Assembly: GCA_023014485.1 (NCBI GenBank)
Contig: JAJOZX010006134.1
Location: forward strand, 139,501-203,500
DNA from: Bathynomus jamesi
Taxonomy: Eukaryota > Arthropoda > Malacostraca > Isopoda > Cirolanidae
DNA: 64,000 nucleotides
Reading direction: 5' to 3'
Shown here: in pieces, positions 54,813 through 64,000 of the stretch
How the letters are laid out: every line of letters starts with the position of its first letter
Numbering within the stretch: position 1 is the stretch's first letter
The notes under the pieces: model-generated
What the model saw: only the letters and a program-made list of their open reading frames with translations
Databases searched by the model: none
Told to the model about the DNA's origin: nothing
Position numbers and translations under genes: made by a program

Positions 54813-55598
54813 CAGGGGTGTGCTGCCAATTTTTTAACAACCGGTTCTGATAGAGATAGGGGTGTAAATCGGCGAGCGCCAATAGCGCGAGCCATTAGGC
54901 TAAGGGGTCGGGTCTGGGGTGAGCGGTAGTCCCCCAGCGGGGTCCGGGGCGAAGCCCCCGAAGCCAACGCATTTTAGCTTTTCCAAGCGGCATTTTGTAA
55001 TATTTTGGCAGACATTTTAGACTATTTTTAGACTATCCTCAGCACCGATTGACTTGTGTACGTGCATCTCTCTCTCTCTCTCTCTCTCTCTGCATTTGCT
55101 TGTCCCTTATATAGCAGTATGATATTATGATGTGTGTGCTAAAATACATACATGCAAATAATCGTAAATACATATACGTACATAATTACACACGCTGGTA
55201 AAGTCTCTGATCTAATGTTTACATGTCCTAGTCCGGCTGACTCAACCACGTGTTTCAGTTCCAGCCAGCAAGCCAGCTTTGCTTATTACGCAGTTGTTCG
55301 ATCGATCTTTTCATAAATACTTTCTAAAAATTTCATAATGAAATAAAATCATTCTAATGGCATGCAACAAATGTAACATCAAATGTGACATTATAAACTA
55401 AAGCTATAATTCACAAATCCCGGGCGTCATGAGCATTCATAAAATTCATCAAGACTGGCTGACAAATTGCAAATTTCAAGATAAATTTCCACTAACTGTT
55501 AAATATTTGTTAAAAACAAACAAACGGTTCGGTGATCCAATCAAAATTTAAAAACCGGTTCGGGCTAACCGGACCGAACCGGTCCCAGCACACCCCTG
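54813..55598. mobile_element. hAT-type MITE with AACCGGTT subterminal words
   Basis: The ends are CAGGGGTGTGCTG and, complementary, CAGCACACCCCTG. The flanks are GGTTGGAA (54805-54812) and GGTTGGAG (55599-55606), an 8-bp duplication with one mismatch. Near each end the palindromic word GAACCGGTTC occurs, four times in total including variants. It is non-coding and carries a (CT)n tract at 55070-55092. Confidence 0.88.
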
Positions 55599-55899
55599 GG
55601 TTGGAGTTTTGTAAAACCCTCCGGGGTCCCGCACTTCCTTCAATGAACTTTGTTCACCAAACTTCCCCTTCATCATAAAAAAAATACATAACAAAATACA
55701 GACAAACCAAAATACTCTTATATAATAAATACCGAAACAGACCAAAATACATACATCCAAATAAGTTTTAACGTCATCATAAATTACTGCTTGATTTTAC
55801 TGATTTTGATTCTCAGTAATCAATCAAATATTTCATCGTATATTACATTTCTCATAAACACCTTTTCACCTTTCAATAAATTTCCTTGGTTATACTCAA

Positions 55900-57215
55900 C
55901 AACAAATACCTTCAAATTATTCTCTGATCTTGTTCGCGTCAATGCAACTTACAGTTGTCCGTAAGCAAACACTGCTTTCGGTAAAAATACTTTTACATGA
56001 TCAAAATTTGTCCTTGTGATTACACACCATTATAACAAAAGCTGAAATAAATGGACACTGTCGTCTTTTCAGTGTAAAAGGCAAATTTGTTTCACTCAGC
56101 ATCAAATCAATTCGTGGAATGAAAACGTTCACCTTTGTTATTCCCAGTTAAAATCTCGACAGCTACAAAATTATCGAATAAGCCTTTCACAATTAGCTTC
56201 GTTCCATTACACAGTCCTCGTTTTGAGTTTAAATATTTTATCAACATAACTAACGAACCAACTTTCAACTTCAATTCGTGTGGTGGCATTCCAGAAGATG
56301 TCTGTGCATTCAAAAATTCAACAGTAAAGTTCATCAAGTTTTCAAGCTCAACACTAATTATCGATTCTGTACTTTTATACAACTTCACATCACCTGGAAT
56401 AAGCTTCAAAACTTCGTTGTGTTCAGCATCAACGCGTCCTTGTTCTTTGTAGTAATTATGATTTTCTTTGATAATGCTTGTTCATTTCTGATATCGATAG
56501 AACTTCTATTTTTCCATCTCCTATTTTTAGAATCCATTCATTGAAAACGTCTTGTCCTTCTGTTCTTATATATATGACAGTTTAGAAACTCAAAACTTTT
56601 AATGCAGGCTTCAGTAATTTCTGTTTTTGATGCTCTTGCTACAACTGGAAGGGTTTGTCAAAAATCACCGCCTAATAATATTAATTTTCTTTCAAAAGAC
56701 TATCATTGGGCATTATATATTATTATATAAGTTATCAAAACTGCATCTCTAACTTTTTGAACTTCTACTGATAGTACTTTCATGTATGATGTCGCTGTTT
56801 CTAGTATTGGTACTGAAAGCTTCAAACCGCTATGCAATGTTTTTCCTCCTTTTAACAAATCTGCAGCTATTCCAGCAGTAGCAAATTGTAAAACAACTTG
56901 ACCTTTTCCTCTTGCATAGCATATTAACGTGTTTTTCCTGATCCTCCTGGTCCATCCAAAAAAAAAAAGCAAGTTCTTCAACATCTTCATTTTTCATAGC
57001 ATTCACAATTTCATCAAAAGCATGTTTTTGTAGTGAATTTAAATTTTGTAACCTTGTTCCACTTCGGCTGCTTCTTCACTTGCACTAAATTGATGTTCAT
57101 AATTCATACTGGTCCTGGATCCGGTAAATTGAATGACGAACACTTGAGTTCATGTATAATCAACGTACTTTCGATATCCTGTAAAGCCTTATTTTTTGAC
57201 ACAATTCCATGAAAA
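55900..57215 (-). pseudogene. Pif1/Helitron-type helicase remnant
   Basis: On the minus strand from about 57215: ALQDIESTLIIHELKCSS (with a NLPDPGP block), then KNEDVEELAFFF, a Walker A motif GPGGSGKT disturbed by an 11-base homopolymer run at 56957-56968, KGQVVLQFATAGIAADLLKG, GKTLHSGLKLSVPILE, and, after the Walker B region, a GGDF-QTLPVV block. It resumes with MKLIPGDVKLYKSTESI and GSLVMLIKYLNSKRGLCNGT, and ends with FRFKxxQCPF- and YVALTRTR-like blocks in mixed frames. These are helicase motifs Ia to VI of the RepHel protein of Helitrons. No Rep (rolling-circle) domain is visible. It could also be a host Pif1 pseudogene; Helitron is preferred because of the LPDPGP block and the repeat-rich context. 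Confidence 0.78.
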
Positions 57216-57702
57216 TGTAGTCTGTAGTCTGAAGCTACAGGGTCCCCAACCCCCCAGAGGGCGGTGTTGCCCCACATTCCTTGGGGCGCAGTTCCCGCAC
57301 ATCTATCCCCCCACCACCATCACCCGGAGAAATCAGGGATTATTCACCCATACTACTGGTAAGAGTTACCAAAACACATACACTAGCTTTTATTATTAAG
57401 AGATTCACAATACGATCACACAAGTTACAAGTTTTCGTAAAATCGGTCATAGACGTAGGTTACCTGACGTTTACTTTTAGAGATTTAGTTGGGTAGGATC
57501 TTTATAGCAAGTTGATATTTGCGATGTCAAAATTCTATGATGTGCAGTTTGCTTTTGAAAATAATAATAATAATAATAATAATAATAACTACTGATTTTG
57601 ATATACTTTCTCTCAATGTCTGACAATAAAACTAAATAAATTTATGAAAATATGAAGTAAAAACTAATGAGAAAATTGCCCAAGTCGAATTTCGTAACAA
57701 AT

Positions 57703-57733
<31 letters not shown>

Positions 57734-57904
57734 AATGAGTTAGAGAGTCGTCACTAAATCTAATTTGACATCAATTTGTCTGTGATTACAGCCTTACCCC
57801 AAAGCAGTTTTTATCTCCATTTAATTTACTTCAAGTTAATGTCAGTGTATTAATTAAAGTATTAATCAAAAATAAAATTTAAAGAATGCAAGCAATGATT
57901 GGGT
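57216..57904. other. intergenic with (AAT)n and (CA)n tracts
   Basis: GC-rich patch at 57235-57345, (AAT)n at 57560-57588 and (AC)n at 57702-57732. No coding frame is convincing. Confidence 0.55.
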
Positions 57905-58115
57905 TTTTAACCTCCTTCGCAATATCTAAGGTCATATGACGGAGGGGACCTACAGCTTTACGTGGTATCCAAACCGCGGTCGCTACATAGTCTAGACGCA
58001 GAGAACGGTCTCCCATCCAATTATTATCCGACCTAATGTCGCTTAACTTCGTCGATCAAAGGGAAGCGGTGTTTCGACATTGGCTCTGACGTAACCCTCG
58101 CTTACCTTCAATAGT
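57905..58115 (-). repeat. 5S rRNA-derived SINE (SINE3-like)
   Basis: On the minus strand, GATCGACGAAGTTAAGCGAC then TTGGATGGGAGACCG are the central and box-C portions of 5S rRNA (compare GATCACCGAAGTTAAGC and TTGGATGGGTGACCG), with the spacing of 5S. After about 40 bases the 3' part reads GGTTTGGATACCACGTAAAG and CTGTAGGTCC, the same tail as on the tRNA-headed SINE at 8.0 kb. Confidence 0.75.
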
Positions 58116-58502
58116 AGAAGTATATTTCTTCTGTTCGGGTTTTGTTGCCAGACAGAGGTCTTAAAGAGATCGTTGTATTACCTAATTTCTTAGTTAATAG
58201 TTTGAGGTAGGAAACTTGTTAGTTTTTAATCGCGGTGTAAGACGTTCCAAACCGACAAGTAAATACTGATAAATATAGTATAGGAAATGTATGAATTAGA
58301 GGAGATCGTAGAAATGCACAGGAAGAAGTTAATTAGTACCACTTATTTGCATCGGGGCTCAAAGGTATAAGGTGTGAAGGAGGGACAGGGAAAACATAAG
58401 TGATTAAGGAAAACCTACAGAAAATTATTTCATTTCCCCGACTCCCGCAGAACTGTACCTCACAGGTATGAAAGTTTTTACTAGCTTTTCAGTTCGATTA
58501 TT

Positions 58503-58506
<4 letters not shown>

Positions 58507-58559
<53 letters not shown>
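58507..58559. repeat. (TA)n microsatellite
   Basis: About 26 TA units. Confidence 0.95.
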
Positions 58560-58561
<2 letters not shown>

Positions 58562-58599
58562 AGCGGATCGACAAGAAATAGACCAGCAAATAGACAGAA

Positions 58600-59930
58600 A
58601 TCTTTTGCTTCCACGCTATCATCAAAGAACTTGGAAAACACACGTGGGCAAGAGGCAAACAATGGAGAGTCTGTTTCTTCCCAAAGGGCGCGAACGTAAA
58701 CCTTTATCAACTAAAGGACGCGCGGACAAAGCGTCTTAAGATTTGGTGCGAAGTCCTACGTCACAGGAACTACGTATAAAAGCGAGCACCCGCTCTCACT
58801 CACTCTCACTCACTCGTACTCACATTATCGAACGTGAGCAACACGTACACCAACCGCCTTCCGGCCCCCTCCGGCCGGAGGCGCGGCAGCTACTTTCTTC
58901 AAGGCCTACAATTTATCATCAAGTAAGATCTACAGAACGCCTGCAGAAGCAATCCTTCGAGGCCCAACCGGAATCGCTTCGGGCCTGCGGTTTGCCGGGT
59001 CGGCCTTCAAGTTTCTCCACATTCCTCGAGATATATTCAGCACCACGGGCCTCGCCTGCAAGATCATTGAAAACCGTCCTGCACCTCGAGAAGTAACATC
59101 ACCTCAGGCTTCCGAACGAAGCCTACATCCATCATCTCAAGACGCTTAACGGACAACGACAACTCGAGTTTTCGGTAATAGCTCTTTCTTCAACCCGCCT
59201 TCAAGAGTTTACATCGTCCTAAGATAAGTACCTCCTATCCTAAGTACTCTTGTGAAGCCTACATTAGCCTACCGCCGAACGGTAGGCTATACTCCCAAAG
59301 TGTGTAATCAAGCGTTCCAACTGACTCTCGTGAAAGAACGCAGTAGGCCTGTCATCCAATTCAAGTGTCATTTCAATACCGTAATTCCGCGTATCATCCG
59401 TTATGTTCAATTCATATATTTATGTGTTAACTAAATATTCTCTTGACGTAATCACTTAACATCACATAATGGTCTTATATATAAATGATATTTGTGTATT
59501 TGTCAAGCATTTCAATCCATTATTATTAGGCCGCATCAATTATTCCTTGTGCATCCATGCAATCATTTAGCCTACTTAATCAGTGTCATGTTTTCCATTC
59601 AATGTACCAAACGCACGTGCATTCTTTATATCATTTACTAGGCCCATTCAATGTTCCATGCCGCATGCCATTTACATACCATTAATGAGTACATTATTTA
59701 TCACGTGTCAATTAAGCTATTAACATTTCATCTTATTAGCTAAGTCTATGTCACAAGCATAACGTAAAACTACCAATTAATTACTGTCAATTCTTTGTTA
59801 TATCACAGTGAATAAATAACGGCTTTATTTTCATAATAAAATACAAAACAAACTATAAGGTGTCTTTATAACCTTAATATTAATTTGCTTGGGTGTAAAC
59901 CAAGCTGGTGACCTCGCTGCCTTTTCGGTC
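58600..59930 (+). other. LTR-like or promoter-bearing segment
   Basis: A TACGTCAC (CRE-like) at 58757, a TATAAAAG at 58775-58782 and a TCACTCACTCTCACT initiator-like region are followed by a GC-rich transcribed-looking stretch. AATAAA follows at 59811-59816 with a (T)GTGTCTTTATAACC region after it. Then comes AAGCTGGTGACCTCGCTGCC near 59909, whose TGGTGACC could be a primer-binding site. This order (TATA, poly(A) signal, PBS-like word) is that of a long terminal repeat. I found no second copy and no gag-pol, so it may be a solo LTR or something else. The small frames in it show no protein family. Confidence 0.35.
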
Positions 59931-60102
59931 ACTTCCAATAGTATGGTGGGCCTAATCAAATAACCACTTATTCCAATCGGTGATACTGTATGACATCATA
60001 AATTATTAACCTAGCCTTTCATTAATAAGCAATCAGTCATTGCATCAATTAATCATTGCATACAATTAAATCATTATCACCTCAACGGCTAAAAACTAGG
60101 TC

Positions 60103-60105
<3 letters not shown>

Positions 60106-60140
<35 letters not shown>
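60106..60140. repeat. (TA)n microsatellite at a retroelement 3' end
   Basis: About 17 TA units directly following (on the minus strand) the end of the next element. Confidence 0.95.
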
Positions 60141-60141
<1 letters not shown>

Positions 60142-62056
60142 CTTTTGCGACTTTTGTTGAGTTTGAACAACGGTTCAGGATCGACCTGCGGTCGACCCCT
60201 CTGCAGCATCCTGCCTCATTTCCGGGACTTGGTGAAGGAGGGAATTGCTTTCTGATCTCCTCCTGCCCTCGTAGCCAGCCACGCATGGCTGGTCAGGGAC
60301 TTTGCACAAGAATCTGTCCAGCTGCTTCTTGAAGTAATTCAGGTCGGTGTGCTGGAGATTCCTCAATTCTTTTGGAAGGACATTGAAAAGCTTTGGACCC
60401 CTTATTCTGAGGGTATTTTCCATTCTCGTTTCCATGGCCCCTTGTCCCACCGCAGCTGGGACCGTACAAAATCTGCCTCTTCTCTCATTCCAGTTTGTTT
60501 CTATTTCATTTCTGAGGTTAGGGACAGAGTCCTCAAGTATTTTCCATATGTATATTATTGTGTACCGCTCGCGCCTTCTTTCAAGAGAGTAGAGTTCCAG
60601 GGATTGTAGTCGAGACCAGTAGTCTTCACCTTCCCTTTCCTCTATCTTAGACGTAAAAGTCCTTTGCATAGCTTCAATGCGCGCAATGTCTCTTTTTCTG
60701 TGTGGGCTTGTGAGTACTGAGCAATACTCAATTATTGGTAGGACTAGACTCTTCCATAATTTAAGCATGAAGTTTGTTTTTCTGCTGCGGAAGCTCCTCC
60801 AGATGATTCCCACTATTTTTCTAGCCGTTGTGATTTTGATTTTATAGTGCTCTCTGAATTCTGCATCTGACGACATTATTACTCCAAGATCCCTGACTTG
60901 TGGATTTGGTGTTATCTGTTTGGCTTTCGGAGTTTTGTACCCTTTTTTCTGTAGCTCTTTGTTATTACCATATCTTAGAAGTCGGAATTTTTCTTCGTTG
61001 AACTTTATATTGTTGTCTTCTGCCCATTGGAATAATGTTTCAATGTCGTTTAATAATTTTCTTATATCATCTTCGTTCAATATTTCCTTACATATCTTTG
61101 TTTCATCTGCGAAGCATGATACAATACTGTCCTTAATATCTGCATCAATATCTGCAATCATTATTATGAACAGCAAGGGAACTAATACTGTCCCTTGTGG
61201 GACAGAGCTCACGACTTCCGAGACTTCCGATTTAACGCCGTTTAACACCACTCTTTGCGTTCTTTGCGTCAAGAAATTAAGTATCCGCCTTCCTAGCTTT
61301 CCAGTAATTCCTGTATCCTTAAGTTTGTGTGCTATGATTCCATGGTCACATTTATCGAAAGCTTTAGCAAAGTCAGTATGTATGACATCAATGTTTTGTC
61401 CTCGACACAATGTTCCTAATATTTTCTCCTGGTGGTCTAGTGGCTGTGACAGGTATGAACTACCCGCCCTGAAGCCATGTTGAGTCGGGTTGTATAAATC
61501 TTTTTCTTGTAGGTAGTAGGTAGTTTTGCCTCTAATTATGTGTTCAAAACACTTTATAAGGTTTGAGGTGAGAATCACTGGCCGATCATTTTTGGGCATT
61601 GCTCTGTTACCACCTTTAAATAGGGGGGCAATGTTCACGTTCTTTAAGGGGACTGGAATTTTTCCTGTGTCAAGTGATTTCCTCCATAGTAAGTATAGCG
61701 GTTTTTGCAATACTCTCTTTGCATTTCTTCTGAAATGTGGCTCCATGTGTCTGGCCCTGGCGCTGAATTGTCTCGCATTTGTGATAAGGTCGTAATTACA
61801 TCTTCCATGAACTTGAAGTCCATTAATAGGTTTGTGCCGGGATTTGTTCTTGGTTGATCTGTATCAATGTCGAAAAAACTTGTCTGGGTTTTCCACTTCC
61901 ATCTCGAACTTAGGGTTACTAAACACAGATTTAAATTATTCCCTAAGCAGTTCACTTATTTCTTTCGGGTCATTTGTGTATTCGGCCTCCCCGTCTATCA
62001 ACGGTCTAATACTCTCCTTACACTGCATTTTCCTTTTCGCAAAAGTGTAGAAGTGT
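60140..62056 (-). pseudogene. non-LTR reverse transcriptase, long near-intact frame, FADE catalytic box
   Basis: Reading leftwards from 62056: FAKRKMQCKESIRPLIDGEA, NDPKEISELL, a frame break near 61920, DNSAPGPDTWSHISEEMQRE, then after another break the 523-residue frame to 60175. Its motifs are PVPLKNVNIAPLFKGGNRAM, NPTQHGFRAGSSYLSQPLDH, VIHTDFAKAFDKCDHGIIAH, VVSSVPQGTVLVPLLF, and CFADETKICKEI where the catalytic YADD/FADD should stand. The second Asp is therefore Glu. The tail VRDLGVIMSS, KLWKSLVLPIIEYCSVLTSP, YSLERRRERYTIIYIWKILE and LFNVLPKELRNLQ completes a CR1/Jockey-like C-terminus. The endonuclease is missing (5' truncation at a (TA)n tract). The same family left pieces at 31.6-32.7 kb and 42.2-42.8 kb. 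Confidence 0.88.
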
Positions 62057-62074
62057 GTATATATATATATATAT
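62057..62074. repeat. short (TA)n between two 5'-truncated retroelements
   Basis: Nine TA units separate the 5' ends of two oppositely oriented non-LTR elements. Confidence 0.85.
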
Positions 62075-63277
62075 AAATTTTGGAAATTTGTTAAGAATCA
62101 AACGGGTGTGAAAAATGTCCTCCTTCCGACAATCGATGGGGTGTCGGGGGAGGATGACATTGCAAAGCTGTGGAAAAACCACTACTCTAACATTCTAAAC
62201 AGTGTGAGTAGAGATAATCTTAAGATAGATTGCAGCGAAACGACTGTGGGAGGAATAAGGGAAAATACTTTGATATCATTTTCTGAAGTAAAGAGGTTAA
62301 TTAAAGAGTTAAAGACTGGTTCTGCGTCAGGGGTAGATGACTTATCGAATGAGCACTTAAAATATGCCAATGACGTAGTATGTCTGCATATATCATTGCT
62401 CCTATCAGCCATGCTTGCTCATATCTATATCCCTGCAGAGTTTATGAGGGTATATATCTTGCCCCTGGTCAAAAATAAGTACGGAGACATTCTGTCCAGC
62501 AATAATTACAGGTCTATTGCTGTCGCTTCCTGCTTCTCGAAACTACTAGAAAAACTCTTGTTACTCCGATTAAATGATTTCCTATGGACATCTCCTAATC
62601 AGTTTGGTTTTAAAAGGCCACACTCAACTGACCTGTCAGACCTGTGCATCTATGTACTCAAAGAAACAATATCTAAATACATTGACAGTAATTCAACTAT
62701 TTATAGCTGTTCCCTAGATATAAGTAAGGTATATGATAGAGTGAACCACAATATTTTATTTAAAAAACTAGAAGACAGGAAGGTTCCCATGTACATATTA
62801 AATTTATTGAAATTTTGGTATTCCCACCAATCTTTCACCGTTAGGTGGGGCAATGTACTATCCGAGTGTTTTGGCTCCTCTTGCGGGGTGAGACAAGGCT
62901 CCTTGCTCTCCCCCATGCTGTTTAATGTGTGTATTGACTGATTAATTGCTTCACTTAATGAGGCAACAGTGGGATGTTGTGTAGATAACACAAGGATAAA
63001 TAACTTAGTTTATGCCGATGATATGGTGTTAATAAGTCCCTCTGTTAAAGGTCTGGATCGGCTACTAAAAGTCTGCGAAGTGTATTCGCAGAAACATGAT
63101 ATTTTTTTTAACGTTACGAAAACTAAGGTTATGCAATTTCATCCTAAAAGCTGTAATCAGACAGCTGATATAAGGTTTAAAATGAATGGTGAAGTAATTG
63201 AGGAAGTACAAGAGTTAAAGTACTTGAGTCAAACTATTACCAGCTCCTTGAGTGATGACTCGGATATAAGAAAACAA
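62075..63277 (+). pseudogene. non-LTR reverse transcriptase, sister of the 25.5-27.5 kb copy
   Basis: It begins in the middle of the NKFWKFVKNQTGV block and follows the sister copy almost base for base: TGSASGVDDLSNEHLKYAND, LPLVKNKYGDILSSNNYRSI, NQFGFKRPHSTDL (with a small in-frame SDL duplication), DISKVYDRVNHN, GVRQGSLLSPMLFNVCID. A single in-frame TGA at 62939-62941 separates this from the catalytic NLVYADDMVLISPSVKG and EEVQELKYLSQTITSSLSDD. It ends abruptly at AAAACAA (63277), so it is truncated at both ends. The two copies differ by only a few percent, indicating recent retrotransposition or segmental copying. Confidence 0.9.
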
Positions 63278-63355
63278 GGATTTACAGCTGTGAGTTGTGC
63301 GCCGCCTGTTTGCCTGGAATCGAACCTGGGGCCAATGGATTCGTAGTAAGCGATG

Positions 63356-63358
<3 letters not shown>
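63278..63358 (-). repeat. tRNA-like SINE fragment
   Basis: The minus strand reads GGCCCCAGGTTCGATTCCAG, a perfect box B with paired T-arm, and GGCGGCGCACAACTCACAGC after it. The box-A half is replaced by a (TA)n tract. This is a fragment of a tRNA-derived SINE or a tRNA pseudogene. Confidence 0.6.

Positions 63359-63433
<75 letters not shown>
63358..63433. repeat. (TA)n microsatellite
   Basis: About 37 TA units. Confidence 0.95.
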
Positions 63434-63434
<1 letters not shown>

Positions 63435-63464
63435 GAATGAACTCAGAATGGTCCCCTGAGTATT

Positions 63465-63982
63465 TTTATGATACACACAGACCGTGCATGGAACAAGGAA
63501 CTCTTCTGGATAATTAAATCCACTAACTATAGTCCGAATAAGTAATGGTAAATGACAAATACCATAGTTTTTCTTTTTCATGATGCTAGCCCGACGTGGG
63601 CAACGGGTCACTCGCAAAGAGGTCCCATAAATATAGCTTCCCTCACCAGCTATCTGCAAAGCAGATAGGATCCAGCTTTGGGACATGGATCTAGGGTTTA
63701 AAGCAGCCTAGCCCTGCTACATTTAGAACCTCAATATAAGCAAAAGACTCGCTGCCTTCACGTCAGATTGAATACATCAAAGAAAAAGGGGTAACTATTA
63801 TATTTTTAGCCCAAAACCAGAACTTAAACCTCAACTGGCAGAATTGAGCGTCCACTTTTCAAGGCACATAACATGTCCGTATGGTATTTGTCATTTACCA
63901 TTACCTATTCAGACTATAGTTAGTGGATTTAATTATCCCAGAAGAGTTCCTTGTTCCATGCACGGTCTGTGTGTATCATATA
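63465..63982. mobile_element. foldback element with ~100-bp arms
   Basis: 63468-63567 and 63876-63978 are inverted copies that differ at only a few positions (GATACACACAGACCGTGCAT, GGAACAAGGAACTCTTCTGG, GATAATTAAATCCACTAACT, TAATGGTAAATGACAAATAC). The 310-base loop holds no recognisable gene. (TA)n tracts lie on both sides, which hides any target duplication. Confidence 0.8.
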
Positions 63983-64000
63983 TATATATATATATATAAT

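Noticed and set aside
58743..59096. 117-residue Ser/Arg-rich protein
   Set aside because: No domain, poor start context, and it lies across the putative promoter.
60347..61795. Plus-strand frames opposite the reverse transcriptase
   Set aside because: They are antisense shadows of the minus-strand coding sequence.

Overview
The window reads as a repeat-saturated stretch of an animal nuclear genome, most likely an arthropod and perhaps a decapod crustacean. The evidence is the abundance of long (TA)n, (CA)n and (GA)n microsatellites, intron-containing transposase genes with AATAAA signals, Penelope-like GIY-YIG proteins, RTE-, CR1- and Jockey-like reverse transcriptases, Tc1/mariner and hAT elements, and tRNA- and 5S-derived SINEs. 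The lineage call is inference. I see no convincing single-copy host gene: every supported coding segment belongs to, or resembles, a mobile element, and nearly all are truncated or frameshifted.

Layout. 0-1.6 kb: 3' end of a long intact transposase-like reading frame. 1.7-10.3 kb: (TA)n tracts, head-to-head SINE palindromes, two hAT-type MITEs (one with a perfect 8-bp target duplication), a tRNA-derived SINE and a minus-strand reverse transcriptase relic. 10.3-13.9 kb: a Penelope-like relic abutting a CR1-like element. 14.1-19.2 kb: a composite G-rich repeat split by a 5'-truncated RTE element and a 264-bp SINE tandem array; an unsplit, inverted copy lies at 27.5-29.4 kb. 19.2-24.1 kb: a large inverted repeat carrying a hybrid of two Tc1 elements and a DD41D-type mariner with exact TA flanks. 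24.2-27.5 kb: a decayed copy of an unusual transposon, then a non-LTR element. 28-32.7 kb: DD41D-type relics, nested hAT MITEs, and a retroelement ORF1 joined to its own 3' end. 32.9-34 kb: a 501-bp tandem duplication. 34.5-36.9 kb: an inverted-repeat element encoding a CXC-tail protein.

37.1-42.2 kb is a three-level nest: a mariner interrupted by a hAT element (8-bp duplication TCCTCAAT), itself interrupted by a 3-kb transposon with CACTG ends and TAA flanks. A second member of that last family lies at 43.0-44.9 kb, also with TAA flanks and with a heat-shock-like promoter. 46.2-47.0 kb is a foldback element. 47.2-52.4 kb is a long palindrome interrupted by a near-complete four-exon hAT element (duplication TTTGTTTA) and a Charlie-like MITE (duplication GATTAAGC). 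53.9-64 kb holds a Penelope fragment, a hAT MITE, a Pif1/Helitron-type helicase relic, a 5S-rRNA-derived SINE, an LTR-like segment, two reverse transcriptases meeting head-to-head at a (TA)n tract, and a terminal foldback.

The strongest candidates for a poorly described system are the TAA-flanked transposon family (two exactly delimited copies and one relic, with putative heat-shock promoters) and the recurring design of hAT-type elements whose subterminal regions are built from different short palindromic words. All homology statements are from recognition of motifs; no search was run.
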